From the NCBI GenBank assembly GCA_033725935.1, contig MU867083.1, positions 434,001 to 498,000 on the forward strand: a stretch of DNA of 64,000 bases. The letters are read 5' to 3'. This document shows, one piece after another, positions 1 to 7,971 of the stretch (positions within the stretch are counted from its first letter, which is position 1; every line of letters begins with the position of its first letter). Source of the stretch: Cladorrhinum sp. PSN259 (taxonomy: Eukaryota > Ascomycota > Sordariomycetes > Sordariales > Podosporaceae). A program made the translations under genes and the position numbers. The notes beneath the pieces were generated by a model, which was not told the origin of the DNA, made no database searches, and saw nothing but the letters and a program-made list of their open reading frames with translations.

Positions 1-1421
1 TCCATGTGACAGCGACTCACAAGGAGGGGGCATCGACCGGAGGAACACAACTTTCTGACCAAGAATCTCGAGTTAGCCGACTTTGGCAACAAGTTCTCCC
101 TTCAGACGTGCTCACACTGCACAAAATCGAAAGGGACAGTGATTTCTTCAACGTTGGCGGCACCTCAATGCTAATAGTAAAGCTCCAAGACCTGATCAAG
201 CAAGACTTTGGCGTCACTCTTCCCATCATTCGACTCTTCGAGAATAGTACCCTCAGGGCCATGGCCACGCTCGTCCACGACGCAGCTGTTGCTGCTTCGG
301 ACGATGCGATTATCTGGGAGGAAGAGATATCCTTGTCGAAAACCTTGGTGGACACGGTCCCACTAACAAAGACGGGCGCCAAGTCGCAAACGGGCGGGAG
401 GACGGTGATATTGACCGGAGCAACAGGCTTTGTAGGAAGCGAGATTCTGTCTCGGCTCATCGCTTCCCCCGACGTCTCGAGCATTCATTGCATTGCTGTA
501 CGAGAACCATCCAAGCTGCTCGAATCAGCATCTCCATCCCGAAAGGTGACCATCCATCAAGGCGATCTCACATCACTGGAAGATAGCTTGGGGACTCTGG
601 AGAACATATTTGCCTCATCCCATGCCATCATCCATTGCGGAGCCGACGTATCCTTCCTCAAGACGTTTGCCACCCTCCGGAAACCCAATGTTACGGCCAC
701 AAAGGAACTGGCGCGTCTTGCCCTGAAGCATGGACTCGACTTCCACTACATCTCTACAGCCGCCACAGGCCGTCTGCTTCTTCCCGATCCTTTGGCAGGC
801 CTGAACACTCTCGATGGGGAGAAGAAGCTACCATCGGTCCCTCAAACTGCTGCCAAACCCATCTTCAGGGAGGAATCTGTGGCCGCGTATCCGCCCCCTC
901 CCACTTGGCCGGATGGGTATGTTGCAAGCAAGTGGGCCAGCGAAGCATTCCTGGAGCGTGCTGCCGAAAGGTTGGGGCTAAAAGTCTGGATTCATCGTCC
1001 CACCAGCGTAACTGGTGTCGGAGCAGGGGAGACGGATGTCGTTTCTTCGGTAGTCCGATTCGCAAAGAAGCTAAGAGCGGTTCCTGTATCGGGGCGCTGG
1101 GAGGGGTCATTGGACTTTGTGAGTGTCGAGAGCGTGGGTGCAGGTGTCGTTGACATTGTCGTCGCTGGAAGCATCGACGACGACTCGGCGGCAACAAAGA
1201 GAACGACGTTCGTGCATCATAGCGGCGATGTGATTATTCCGATCGAGGGATTGCGTAAGCATCTCGAGAATGAGGATGGGTATGAGTATAGAGAGATTGG
1301 ACTTGGGGATTGGGTTGAGATGGCTGTCGCTGAGGGGATGAATTTGCTTGTGGCTGCATACTTGGCTGCAGTTGACGAGATGGATCTGGATATCACGTTT
1401 CAGTCTTTTGTCAAGGGATAA
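1..1421 (+). CDS. C-terminal carrier-reductase part of an NRPS or PKS-NRPS (5' truncated)
   Basis: The frame is open from the left edge (codons begin at base 3), so this is only the end of a megasynthase. The first ~90 residues are a carrier (T) domain, with the phosphopantetheine serine in the motif DSDFFNVGGTS (Ser codon about 165-167). After a linker comes a thioester-reductase (NAD-binding 4, male-sterility type) domain: the Rossmann motif TGATGFVGS lies near 413-440 and the catalytic YxxxK as YVASK near 918-932. Such a domain releases the carrier-bound product as an aldehyde or alcohol using NADPH. Reductase-terminated T-R ends occur in PKS-NRPS hybrids (for example cytochalasan and fusarin type), in NRPSs and in NRPS-like enzymes; the window does not show which this is. 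The downstream hydrolase and MFS genes favour a PKS-NRPS, but that is inference. Confidence 0.9.
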   Translation, partial: HVTATHKEGASTGGTQLSDQESRVSRLWQQVLPSDVLTLHKIERDSDFFNVGGTSMLIVKLQDLIKQDFGVTLPIIRLFENSTLRAMATLVHDAAVAASDDAIIWEEEISLSKTLVDTVPLTKTGAKSQTGGRTVILTGATGFVGSEILSRLIASPDVSSIHCIAVREPSKLLESASPSRKVTIHQGDLTSLEDSLGTLENIFASSHAIIHCGADVSFLKTFATLRKPNVTATKELARLALKHGLDFHYISTAATGRLLLPDPLAGLNTLDGEKKLPSVPQTAAKPIFREESVAAYPPPPTWPDGYVASKWASEAFLERAAERLGLKVWIHRPTSVTGVGAGETDVVSSVVRFAKKLRAVPVSGRWEGSLDFVSVESVGAGVVDIVVAGSIDDDSAATKRTTFVHHSGDVIIPIEGLRKHLENEDGYEYREIGLGDWVEMAVAEGMNLLVAAYLAAVDEMDLDITFQSFVKG

Positions 1422-2058
1422 AGTTTTTTAGGGGGGGTTGGCATTTCGGCGTTTTGGCATTTTGGCATTTTGGCAATTTAGGGTTTCGTGGTGGGTGGGC
1501 AGATATGCAATAGGCAATAGTTTCCAATTTGTGGACTGATGAATATGAATCTTACTTGATCGAAAAAAATTTCCCCTTCCAAATGCGAGTGCCAGTTACG
1601 CAAAGACCAGGAAGCTGCAGCACTCGGGAAAACTTGTAATATTGAGATCGGCAGTTACGAGCACGCGTGAGACAGCCGTGAGGACACGCTCGGTCAAGGT
1701 GCCATGGAACTCAGGAAGGGAGTGGTTTGTGCCGAGGGTAAGGCAGTGGGCATCTAGAATGGAATGGTGGAAGGAAGCAACACCACGGAGCTCTCAGGTT
1801 CGGGATGTCAGAAGAACAGTTGGTAAAAGATTTCCGGGTTGGAAGCGACGACAACTAACTTGAAGCCAAGGAATTATCACCCGGCTGAGGAAGGAGCAGT
1901 TGGGTGTCATTGGCTTCCAAACACACCAGAAATCAGAAGCATCATAAAATCGCATCCGAAGCACATTGAACGATTCCATGTTTTCGGTGCACCACTCACG
2001 AATGCAAAAACTCGAGAGAATAAAATTTCATTTTATCTGGTCAGCCACTTGTATTCCA
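1422..2058. other. intergenic, no gene seen
   Basis: This is the space between the converging ends of the megasynthase and the 199-aa gene. Just after the megasynthase stop (about 1440-1482) there is a short degenerate tandem repeat of a ~10-base unit resembling ttttggcatt. I see no supported coding sequence. Confidence 0.6.
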
Positions 2059-2714
2059 TCAGGGCTTTGGAGGCACCCATTCATACACTATTCGAACATC
2101 TGCACGCTGATCTTGTTCCCGGTTGCGCACGATGAACCTTTTGACGAAATGGCGCTTTCCGTCAATCAAGGCAAATCCCCACACCTGTTGTGCGGTCCAT
2201 CCAGACTTGTCGCTGCTGACATGCACCAGAATATGTCCAGGAGACCCGTCATTTCCTCCATCCTCCAACCATCCTTCCGTTAGATATGGATCCAGTCCCT
2301 CCCCAGTCGAAACGCCCGTTGCGGGTTTGTGGTTGACCAAATCAAGCCAACTCGTCCGGACTCGTTGAGTGCCAAACATGGCAGACGAATGGGCGATCTC
2401 GCTGTTGTCGATCCGGTGTGTTTCCGTCTCTCCCTTGATGCCGCCTGTTGCAGTCTGGGCAATGGTGATAGCGGTGTACCCTGCTGTGTCCTTTTTCTGT
2501 GTAAGATTTCCGGTAATGGTCGCCCAAGATACCGCCTTACGGACGATCCAAGGAATTCCCTGGATCACCAGCGAGGGGTCCATGTCATCGGATAGGGTTT
2601 TGCTCTGTATTCCAATTCGATCAATTAACTTGTTATTCAGATCAGATTTTGGGGTCATACCATAACCCATGTTCCATTGAGGTCATGTATGGTTTTGGTC
2701 GCGGGCGCACTCAT
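2059..2714 (-). CDS. conserved fungal small protein, 199 aa, function unknown
   Basis: The model has two exons, 2661-2714 and 2604 down to 2059, with a 56-nt intron (2605-2660; donor GTATGA, acceptor ATACAG). The join gives LNGTWVM followed by SKTLSDD, which matches my memory of a widespread Aspergillus/Fusarium family beginning G-W-MNKTLSDDTDP. That is why the start at 2714 was preferred over methionines inside the intron. The protein has no signal peptide or membrane segment. It has a GIPWIVRKAVS stretch near its start and a beta-rich C-terminal half (TAQQVWGF, DGKRHFVKRF, VRIVYEW) suggestive of a small barrel fold. The family has no function I can name. It shares a promoter region with the MFS gene, so it is probably part of the cluster. 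Confidence 0.75.
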
Positions 2715-3180
2715 GATTACTGATTGGTTGGGTCAAATAGATTACTTGGTGTCTGCAGGGTATCACAGTGCACCAAATCTAACTGTTTTGACTTGGATGG
2801 TTCACATTGATATGCGTGCATGGCATCGAGCAATTTCGGATACCAGGCTGTTATTGATCGGATTAGAGTGGGCTGCAGGCGGGCCGTGCCGAGCGTGCCT
2901 GTGCAATGTAGAGTGGCATCCGAATAAAAGGTCTCCGAATGGAAAAGCCTCCGAAATAAATACCCGAAAACTACAAGCAACTCGGACATCTTTTACAGCT
3001 CAAAACATACCGACCGACGCACTCAAGGTTCTTTTCGGATAATCCTAATGTTTTTCTCAACATCATTACCTACCTCAATACCTACAACTCCATTGGACTC
3101 GGGAACGCTGAAACTATCTCTTGTGTTACTTGTCAGCAAAATCTTCCGCCCCCCTTTCCCCCCCTCCCCCCCTTTTCGAA
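2715..3180. promoter_or_regulatory. divergent promoter region, 199-aa gene / MFS transporter
   Basis: These 466 bases separate two divergently read genes and must hold both promoters. The MFS side has a strong pyrimidine tract at about 3149-3173 directly before its ATG, a common feature of fungal leaders. No specific operator could be assigned. Confidence 0.5.
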
Positions 3181-4872
3181 ATGGATTCTCCGAGACGTTC
3201 CAAGGAACTGGATCGGGGCAGCGACAGCACCAAGACCCCTGTCGACCCCCTGGTTAACGATGCAACCCAGCCGAATCCAGAACCAACCGCACCTGCTTCG
3301 TTCAAACGAGGTCTACGGTTCTGGACCATCATGATTGCCGTTGGCTTCACGGGTCTTCTCACAGCACTCGAAGCCACCATCACATCCACTGCCTTACCAA
3401 CCATCATTGCCGACCTGGAGGGTGGCGATGCATACGTATGGGCGGTAAACGGGTACCTCCTCGCCATGACGGCCTTGCAGCCACTATACGGCCAGCTCGC
3501 CAACATCTTCGGCAGGAGATGGCCAACCATTACGGCAACCGCGTCCTTCCTCCTCGGCAGCGGCATTGCTGGTGGCGCCAAGAACATGGGTATGCTCATC
3601 GCCGGCCGTGTCATCCAGGGCATCGGCGCCGGTGGCATCAACGTCCTCTGCGAGATTCTCGTTTGCGATCTGGTGCCTCTCCGTCAGCGAGGCAACTATC
3701 TTGCTGGAATGTTTGGCATGATTGCTATTGGCACCGCCTTGGGCCCTTTCTTTGGCGGCTTGATCGTCGACCACACAACTTGGCGCTGGGTCTTTTACCT
3801 TAACCTCCCCATCGGTGGTCTCGCCCTGGTTCTCCTCTTCTTCGCACTTCATGTAAACGCCAAGAAGGACACAACGCTGGCTACGAGCCTCGGCAAAGTT
3901 GACTGGATCGGCAACGTCATATTTATCAGTGCCATCTCCGCCGTACTGATAGCCTTGTCCTGGGCCGGTGCCATCCACCCGTGGTCATCTTTCCGTGTCT
4001 TGGTCCCGCTGATTCTCGGTCTGGTCGGTCTGGCAGGCTTCATTGCCTACGAAGGTTCCCCTTTCTGCGCCCAGCCAACTATGCCGCTCCACCTGTTTTC
4101 TAACCGCACCTCGGCTGCCGCCTTTGCCCTCACTTTTCTCCACAGCATCATTACCATCTGGGCACTCTACTTTCTCCCGGTCTACTTCCAGGGTGTTCTT
4201 GGTTCGTCCCCGCAGCGGTCGGGTGTGCAACTGCTCCCCACCATCCTCATCCTTATCCCCTTCGCCATCATAGCCGGCGGAGTGATGTCCAAGCTTGGTC
4301 GCTACCGCCCGATACACCATATTGCTTTTGCACTGATGGCGATTGGCATGGGTTTGTTCAGCCTTCTCAACGAGCGGTCCAATACGGGCAAGTGGGCTGG
4401 CTTCCAGATCGTGGAATCAGCGGGCGCGGGATTCATGGTTCCGACTCTGCTTCCTGCTGTGCTCGCGGCCTTGACCGAGGCCGACACTGCTCTCGCCACG
4501 GCAACCTGGTCATTTCTACGGAGTTTCGGCCAGGTCTGGGGCACCGCCATCGCGGCAGCCGTGTTCAACAACCGTTTCGATCAGCTTTCTGGGAGGATCG
4601 CTGATCCCATCATCCGCGAACAGGTCAGCGGAGGAGATGCTTATCAGTATGCGACTGCGGCCTTTACAAAGCTCTTGGAGCCCGAGACCAAGGCACAGTT
4701 CATCTCGGCTCTGAATGGCAGTTTGCAGCGCTCGTGGTATGTGGCAATTGCCTTTGCAGGGCTGGGATTCCTGTTGGTGTTTTTTGAGAAGGAGATCCCG
4801 TTGCGTGATGAGCTGGAGACGGAGTATGGTGTTGCCGATGAAAAGAAGAATGACTCGGAGGTGGCGGTTTGA
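3181..4872 (+). CDS. MFS exporter, DHA2 (14-TM drug:H+ antiporter) family
   Basis: Single exon, 563 aa. The start at 3181 (MDSPRRSK) was chosen because the 20 residues upstream in frame are a translated C-rich leader. A hydrophilic N-tail (~50 aa) is followed by the first helix (FWTIMIAVGFTGLLTALEATI), whose LEATI is typical of DHA2. The motif-A-like loop is GQLANIFGRRW, the RVIQGIGAGG helix follows, and motif C is GTALGPFFGGLI. The WRWVFYLNLPIGG segment after helix 6 is a hallmark of fungal mycotoxin exporters. About 14 membrane segments are expected at the plasma membrane. Its place next to the megasynthase suggests product export or self-resistance. The family call is secure; the substrate is inferred from context. 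Confidence 0.93.
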   Translation: MDSPRRSKELDRGSDSTKTPVDPLVNDATQPNPEPTAPASFKRGLRFWTIMIAVGFTGLLTALEATITSTALPTIIADLEGGDAYVWAVNGYLLAMTALQPLYGQLANIFGRRWPTITATASFLLGSGIAGGAKNMGMLIAGRVIQGIGAGGINVLCEILVCDLVPLRQRGNYLAGMFGMIAIGTALGPFFGGLIVDHTTWRWVFYLNLPIGGLALVLLFFALHVNAKKDTTLATSLGKVDWIGNVIFISAISAVLIALSWAGAIHPWSSFRVLVPLILGLVGLAGFIAYEGSPFCAQPTMPLHLFSNRTSAAAFALTFLHSIITIWALYFLPVYFQGVLGSSPQRSGVQLLPTILILIPFAIIAGGVMSKLGRYRPIHHIAFALMAIGMGLFSLLNERSNTGKWAGFQIVESAGAGFMVPTLLPAVLAALTEADTALATATWSFLRSFGQVWGTAIAAAVFNNRFDQLSGRIADPIIREQVSGGDAYQYATAAFTKLLEPETKAQFISALNGSLQRSWYVAIAFAGLGFLLVFFEKEIPLRDELETEYGVADEKKNDSEVAV

Positions 4873-5163
4873 AGAGGTTACAGGTCACACTACTGCGTAG
4901 ATACCTGTAAACTATGACTTTTTGTAAATAAAAAAATCTTTTTTTCTTTTCATATGAGCACACTTTTTTTTGTTTTTTTTTGTTTAAAGCGTTATCGGGC
5001 ATAACCGGAAACAGAACCCTTTTATACCATAGATGTTTTTTTAATAAAAAAAAAACAATAAAAAAACAGAAAAGGTATCATTTTCCTTTTGTTGTACCTT
5101 ATTTAAGCTGACACCTTAGACTAAGTAAACCGCTGACTACATGTATTTGAGATTGACTATCCA
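4873..5163. other. AT-rich intergenic stretch with a fragment of repeat B
   Basis: This stretch between converging genes has poly-T/poly-A tracts. At about 4987-5010 it contains the left-end motif of repeat B (agcgttatcgggcataacc) without the body of the repeat. The same motif starts the longer copies near 11.9, 14.6, 24.26 and 56.59 kb. Confidence 0.6.
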
Positions 5164-5763
5164 TCACCCCGACCGCAAACCCATCACCACAGCAATCATC
5201 ACACACAGCCACCCCGGAAAGTCGACAAACATCAGCCTCGTCCCGTTAATATCCACAAACTCGTCCAGGAAGGCCCGCGTCTCGGGAATCGTCTTTTTGT
5301 TCCAGCTCTCGGCCGTCAAGCCCATCAGCTTCATGCCGGACTGAAGCGGGTAAGCGTGACCAAAGACGAAAGCGACGCCAAGGATCCACCAGAGCGATGA
5401 GGAAGATCCGCAGAAGTAATTGATGAGGCAGGTAGCGACTGTGGTCAAGTGGCTGGGGGCCGAGAGGAAGACGATGTTTCGGTAGGTTTTGAAGAAGGGG
5501 TAGTATACCTCCTTGCGGGCCTGCGCCGGGACGGACGGGTCGAGCAGGGAAGCGTGGGTGATTTGTTGGCCGAGGGAGCAGATGAGTCTGGATTTTTTAA
5601 GTTCCGTAGTTAATTAGTAAGAATTTTTGTATTTTATTTTATTTTTATTTTTTTGTGGAAAGGAAAAGGAAAAGAGATTGAAAAAAAAAAAAAACACTTA
5701 CGCGGATGTTGAACTGGCTAATGGCGCAACTTGCACCAGAGTCCAGAGGAATGAGTTTGACAT
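5164..5763 (-). CDS. DUF1772 (anthrone-oxygenase-like) membrane protein
   Basis: Two exons, 5702-5763 and 5587 down to 5164, with an intron at 5588-5701 (donor GTAAGT, acceptor ATCCAG). The product is 161 aa, normal for DUF1772. It begins MSNSFLWTLVQVAPL and has about four hydrophobic segments (around 5-20, 55-75, 78-97 and 140-157). The pattern of an early long loop (GQQITHASLLDP, RKEVYYPFFKTYRN) and a C-terminal helix matches the family of small membrane oxygenases that includes anthrone oxygenases of aromatic polyketide pathways. Many DUF1772 proteins in other clusters have no assigned reaction. It reads divergently from the hydrolase gene 362 bases away, so co-regulation in the cluster is likely. 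The reaction is unknown. Confidence 0.8.
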
Positions 5764-6125
5764 TGTTTGGGGTTAGATGTTTGATGCGTTCAATTTCGTT
5801 TACTGTCACGAGTTTTTTCTTTTTCTTTTCTTTTCTGCCGTTCTGTTTCTGTTAAAGATGGCGGTTTATCTTTTTTTTTTTTTTCCTCTTCTGCCATTTC
5901 TTCGGCCAATTGGAGTTACATATCTCCCAAATCTGAACCCTCCGAAGGTTTTGTCGTTGCCTCCCGAATTCGGCTACATCATCAATTCCGAAAAAAAAAA
6001 TCGGGTCAGTCAGATTTTGAAATGGTCTGATTTTTAAAGAAAATAACATGATGCCTAATTATCACCGCACATGTTAATGTCTAATACTACCAAACCACCA
6101 AGTGCCCTCATCATTCTGTATCATC
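5764..6125. promoter_or_regulatory. divergent promoter region, DUF1772 gene / hydrolase gene
   Basis: These 362 AT-rich bases with poly-T and poly-A runs lie between two divergent cluster genes. Both promoters must be here. I could not assign a specific binding site. Confidence 0.45.
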
Positions 6126-7478
6126 ATGTTCAAATTCTTCAGAAGCCCTTTTTACAACTTCGAATCGGCTCGCATCCTAAGCAGCACAAGCACGGGGGGT
6201 TGCGAGATTGGCGAGTTCCTTGAAGCAGCCGGCAAGGTCAAGCTGCACGACCCAGAAAGCTGGCACAACACATGGCACGAGCAGTCCGTGAGGGCCGAGG
6301 GGGTAGCCCGTGACGCGGTGCGCAGTGGTCAACGACATGCTGCCCGCCGAGCCTTCATACGCGCCTCCAACTACGCGCGTGCGTCAGGGTACATGCTCTC
6401 CTGGTCCGGGAAAGGGGATGGAAGGGTTCTCCAGTCGTCGGAACGTGCGGTATCGCTGTTCCGCGAGTCAATGCCGTACATGGACGGTCTCGTCAAGGTT
6501 TTGGAGATACCGTACGACCACGTCAACAGCGACAGCAAAGCTCCGTTGACTGCCTATTTGTACCTCCCTTCTCAATCCAACAGGATGTCATCATCATTGA
6601 CAGGCCAAGGTCAAAAACCTCAAAGGGACACGCCAGTCATCATCAACTGCAACGGCGCGGATTCGACGCAGGAAGAACTCTACCACGCTTTCGTCGCGCC
6701 GGGCCTTGAGCAGGGGTACGCCGTTCTGACCTTTGAGGGGCCAGGGCAGGGGCTAATGCTAAAGAAGCACAAGACGGTCATGCGGCCAGACTTTGAAGTC
6801 GTCACTTCAAGGGTCCTCGATCACCTCGAGGGCATTGTCACTTTGGACAGTTCAGCCGAGCTGTCCAGTCTCGACCTAAACCGCGTGGCCATCATGGGCG
6901 TATCAATGGGGGGATACTACGCTCTCCGCGCGGCCATGGATACCCGCATCAAGGCGTGCGTATCGGTCGATCCCTTTTATGGGCTCTGGCGCCTCGCCTT
7001 GACGCGCATGCCAGGTTGGTATGCGTCCCTGTGGACGTCTGGGTGGTTGCCCGAGTCGGTTTTCAACGCTTCCGTTTACGCGCAGATGGCTGTTGACTTC
7101 CCGACGCGGTGGGAGTTTGAGCTGGGCATGGCGATGATGGGGACGTCGACGCCGGGGGATACTCTCCGACGATTCCGGGACTTTGATCTGGATGTTGTCT
7201 CTGATGGTTCGGGGGGAAGTGTTGTTGACAGGATCCGGTGCCCCGTGTTGGTGACTGGGGCTTCGACGTCCATATACGCTTCGGCGGATGAGAGCACCAT
7301 GAAGATATTTAGGGGTTTGTCCGGAGTGGCTGAGGGGAAGAAGGAGGTATGGATCCCGCAGGAGATAGGAGCCGGCGGGTTGAGTGGCAAGATTGGGGCA
7401 TGGAGTTTGTTGGCGCAGAAGAGTCTCGAATTTCTGGACAAGCACTTGGGTGTTGAACGGGTAGAAATTGGAACATGA
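6126..7478 (+). CDS. alpha/beta hydrolase of the type found in PKS-NRPS clusters
   Basis: Intronless, 450 aa. The start is placed at 6126 (MFKFFRSPF) because family members usually begin MFKFF; an in-frame ATG lies 24 bases upstream. An N-terminal helical cap of ~150 residues is followed by the hydrolase core: a PVIINCNGADST strand-loop, EGPGQG, and the nucleophile elbow GVSMGG near 6896-6913. The C-terminal helix (SGKIGAWSLLAQKSLEFLDKHLG) is typical of the FUS2/AYG1-like group. Close relatives sit beside reductase-terminated PKS-NRPSs in cytochalasan clusters, where they are linked to the steps after aldehyde release. The family is well supported; the role in this pathway is inferred from the neighbouring T-R end and MFS gene. 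Confidence 0.85.
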   Translation: MFKFFRSPFYNFESARILSSTSTGGCEIGEFLEAAGKVKLHDPESWHNTWHEQSVRAEGVARDAVRSGQRHAARRAFIRASNYARASGYMLSWSGKGDGRVLQSSERAVSLFRESMPYMDGLVKVLEIPYDHVNSDSKAPLTAYLYLPSQSNRMSSSLTGQGQKPQRDTPVIINCNGADSTQEELYHAFVAPGLEQGYAVLTFEGPGQGLMLKKHKTVMRPDFEVVTSRVLDHLEGIVTLDSSAELSSLDLNRVAIMGVSMGGYYALRAAMDTRIKACVSVDPFYGLWRLALTRMPGWYASLWTSGWLPESVFNASVYAQMAVDFPTRWEFELGMAMMGTSTPGDTLRRFRDFDLDVVSDGSGGSVVDRIRCPVLVTGASTSIYASADESTMKIFRGLSGVAEGKKEVWIPQEIGAGGLSGKIGAWSLLAQKSLEFLDKHLGVERVEIGT

Positions 7479-7599
7479 GTTCATATTCTTCTATTGTAGA
7501 GAAATAACATCATCTCCTTGTCTTTTAAATACAATCTTCTTACGACTGTCAAATTTTTAACCAATCTTAGGACTTTTAATCGACATCATAATCATCCTT

Positions 7600-7850
7600 A
7601 TAGAGGGCCCGTTGGCACTTGCCCAGTCTGCAGCCTTCACAGAACTCCCATTCACACTTTCCTATGTCTATTTCACTTGTTTATGTGCCTCTCTAGCTTC
7701 TATTAATGCATTCTTGACTTCTTTCTATGCCTATTTAGCTTCTATTAATACATTCCTGACTTCTTTCTATCCCTATTTAGCTTCTATTAATGCATTCCTG
7801 ACTCCTTTCTATGCATTCTTAACTATATTCTACGCCACAAGTCGGGCTGA
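7600..7850 (+). repeat. repeat A, copy 1: array of a 42-base unit
   Basis: The 42-base unit begins cttctattaatgcattc and ends tatgcctatttag. It repeats about three times between 7698 and 7830, then decays. A leader containing cacactttcctatgtctatt precedes the array. The unit length is a multiple of three, so an open frame (residues like ASINAFLTSFYAYL) runs through it. Related arrays occur near 10.95, 14.4 and 40.4 kb, all in the same orientation. Confidence 0.85.
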
Positions 7851-7965
7851 TATTGGTCACCGTCATATCAGACGCGAGACCATCTATTTGGCTGCCTCAA
7901 TCAAATTTGTCAATCGGTTGGATGCATCCATGCATGCTGAACATACGAACATGTCGCTAAACTCT
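7846..7965. repeat. repeat C, copy 1
   Basis: The segment includes ggttggatgcatccatgcat and nearby gctgaacata, and also a gcgagaccatct motif. Both blocks recur in the same order at 16120-16376, where they are separated by about 160 extra bases. It abuts the point where the helicase reading frame loses similarity. Confidence 0.65.
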
Positions 7966-7971
7966 GAGTAT

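Larger units (their letters stand above)
7479..7971. other. gene-free stretch filled by repeats A and C
   Basis: Apart from the downstream flank of the hydrolase gene, this stretch consists of repeat A (about 7600-7850) and repeat C (about 7846-7965). The open frame running through it (7612-8157) reads repeat sequence and is not considered a gene. Confidence 0.6.
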
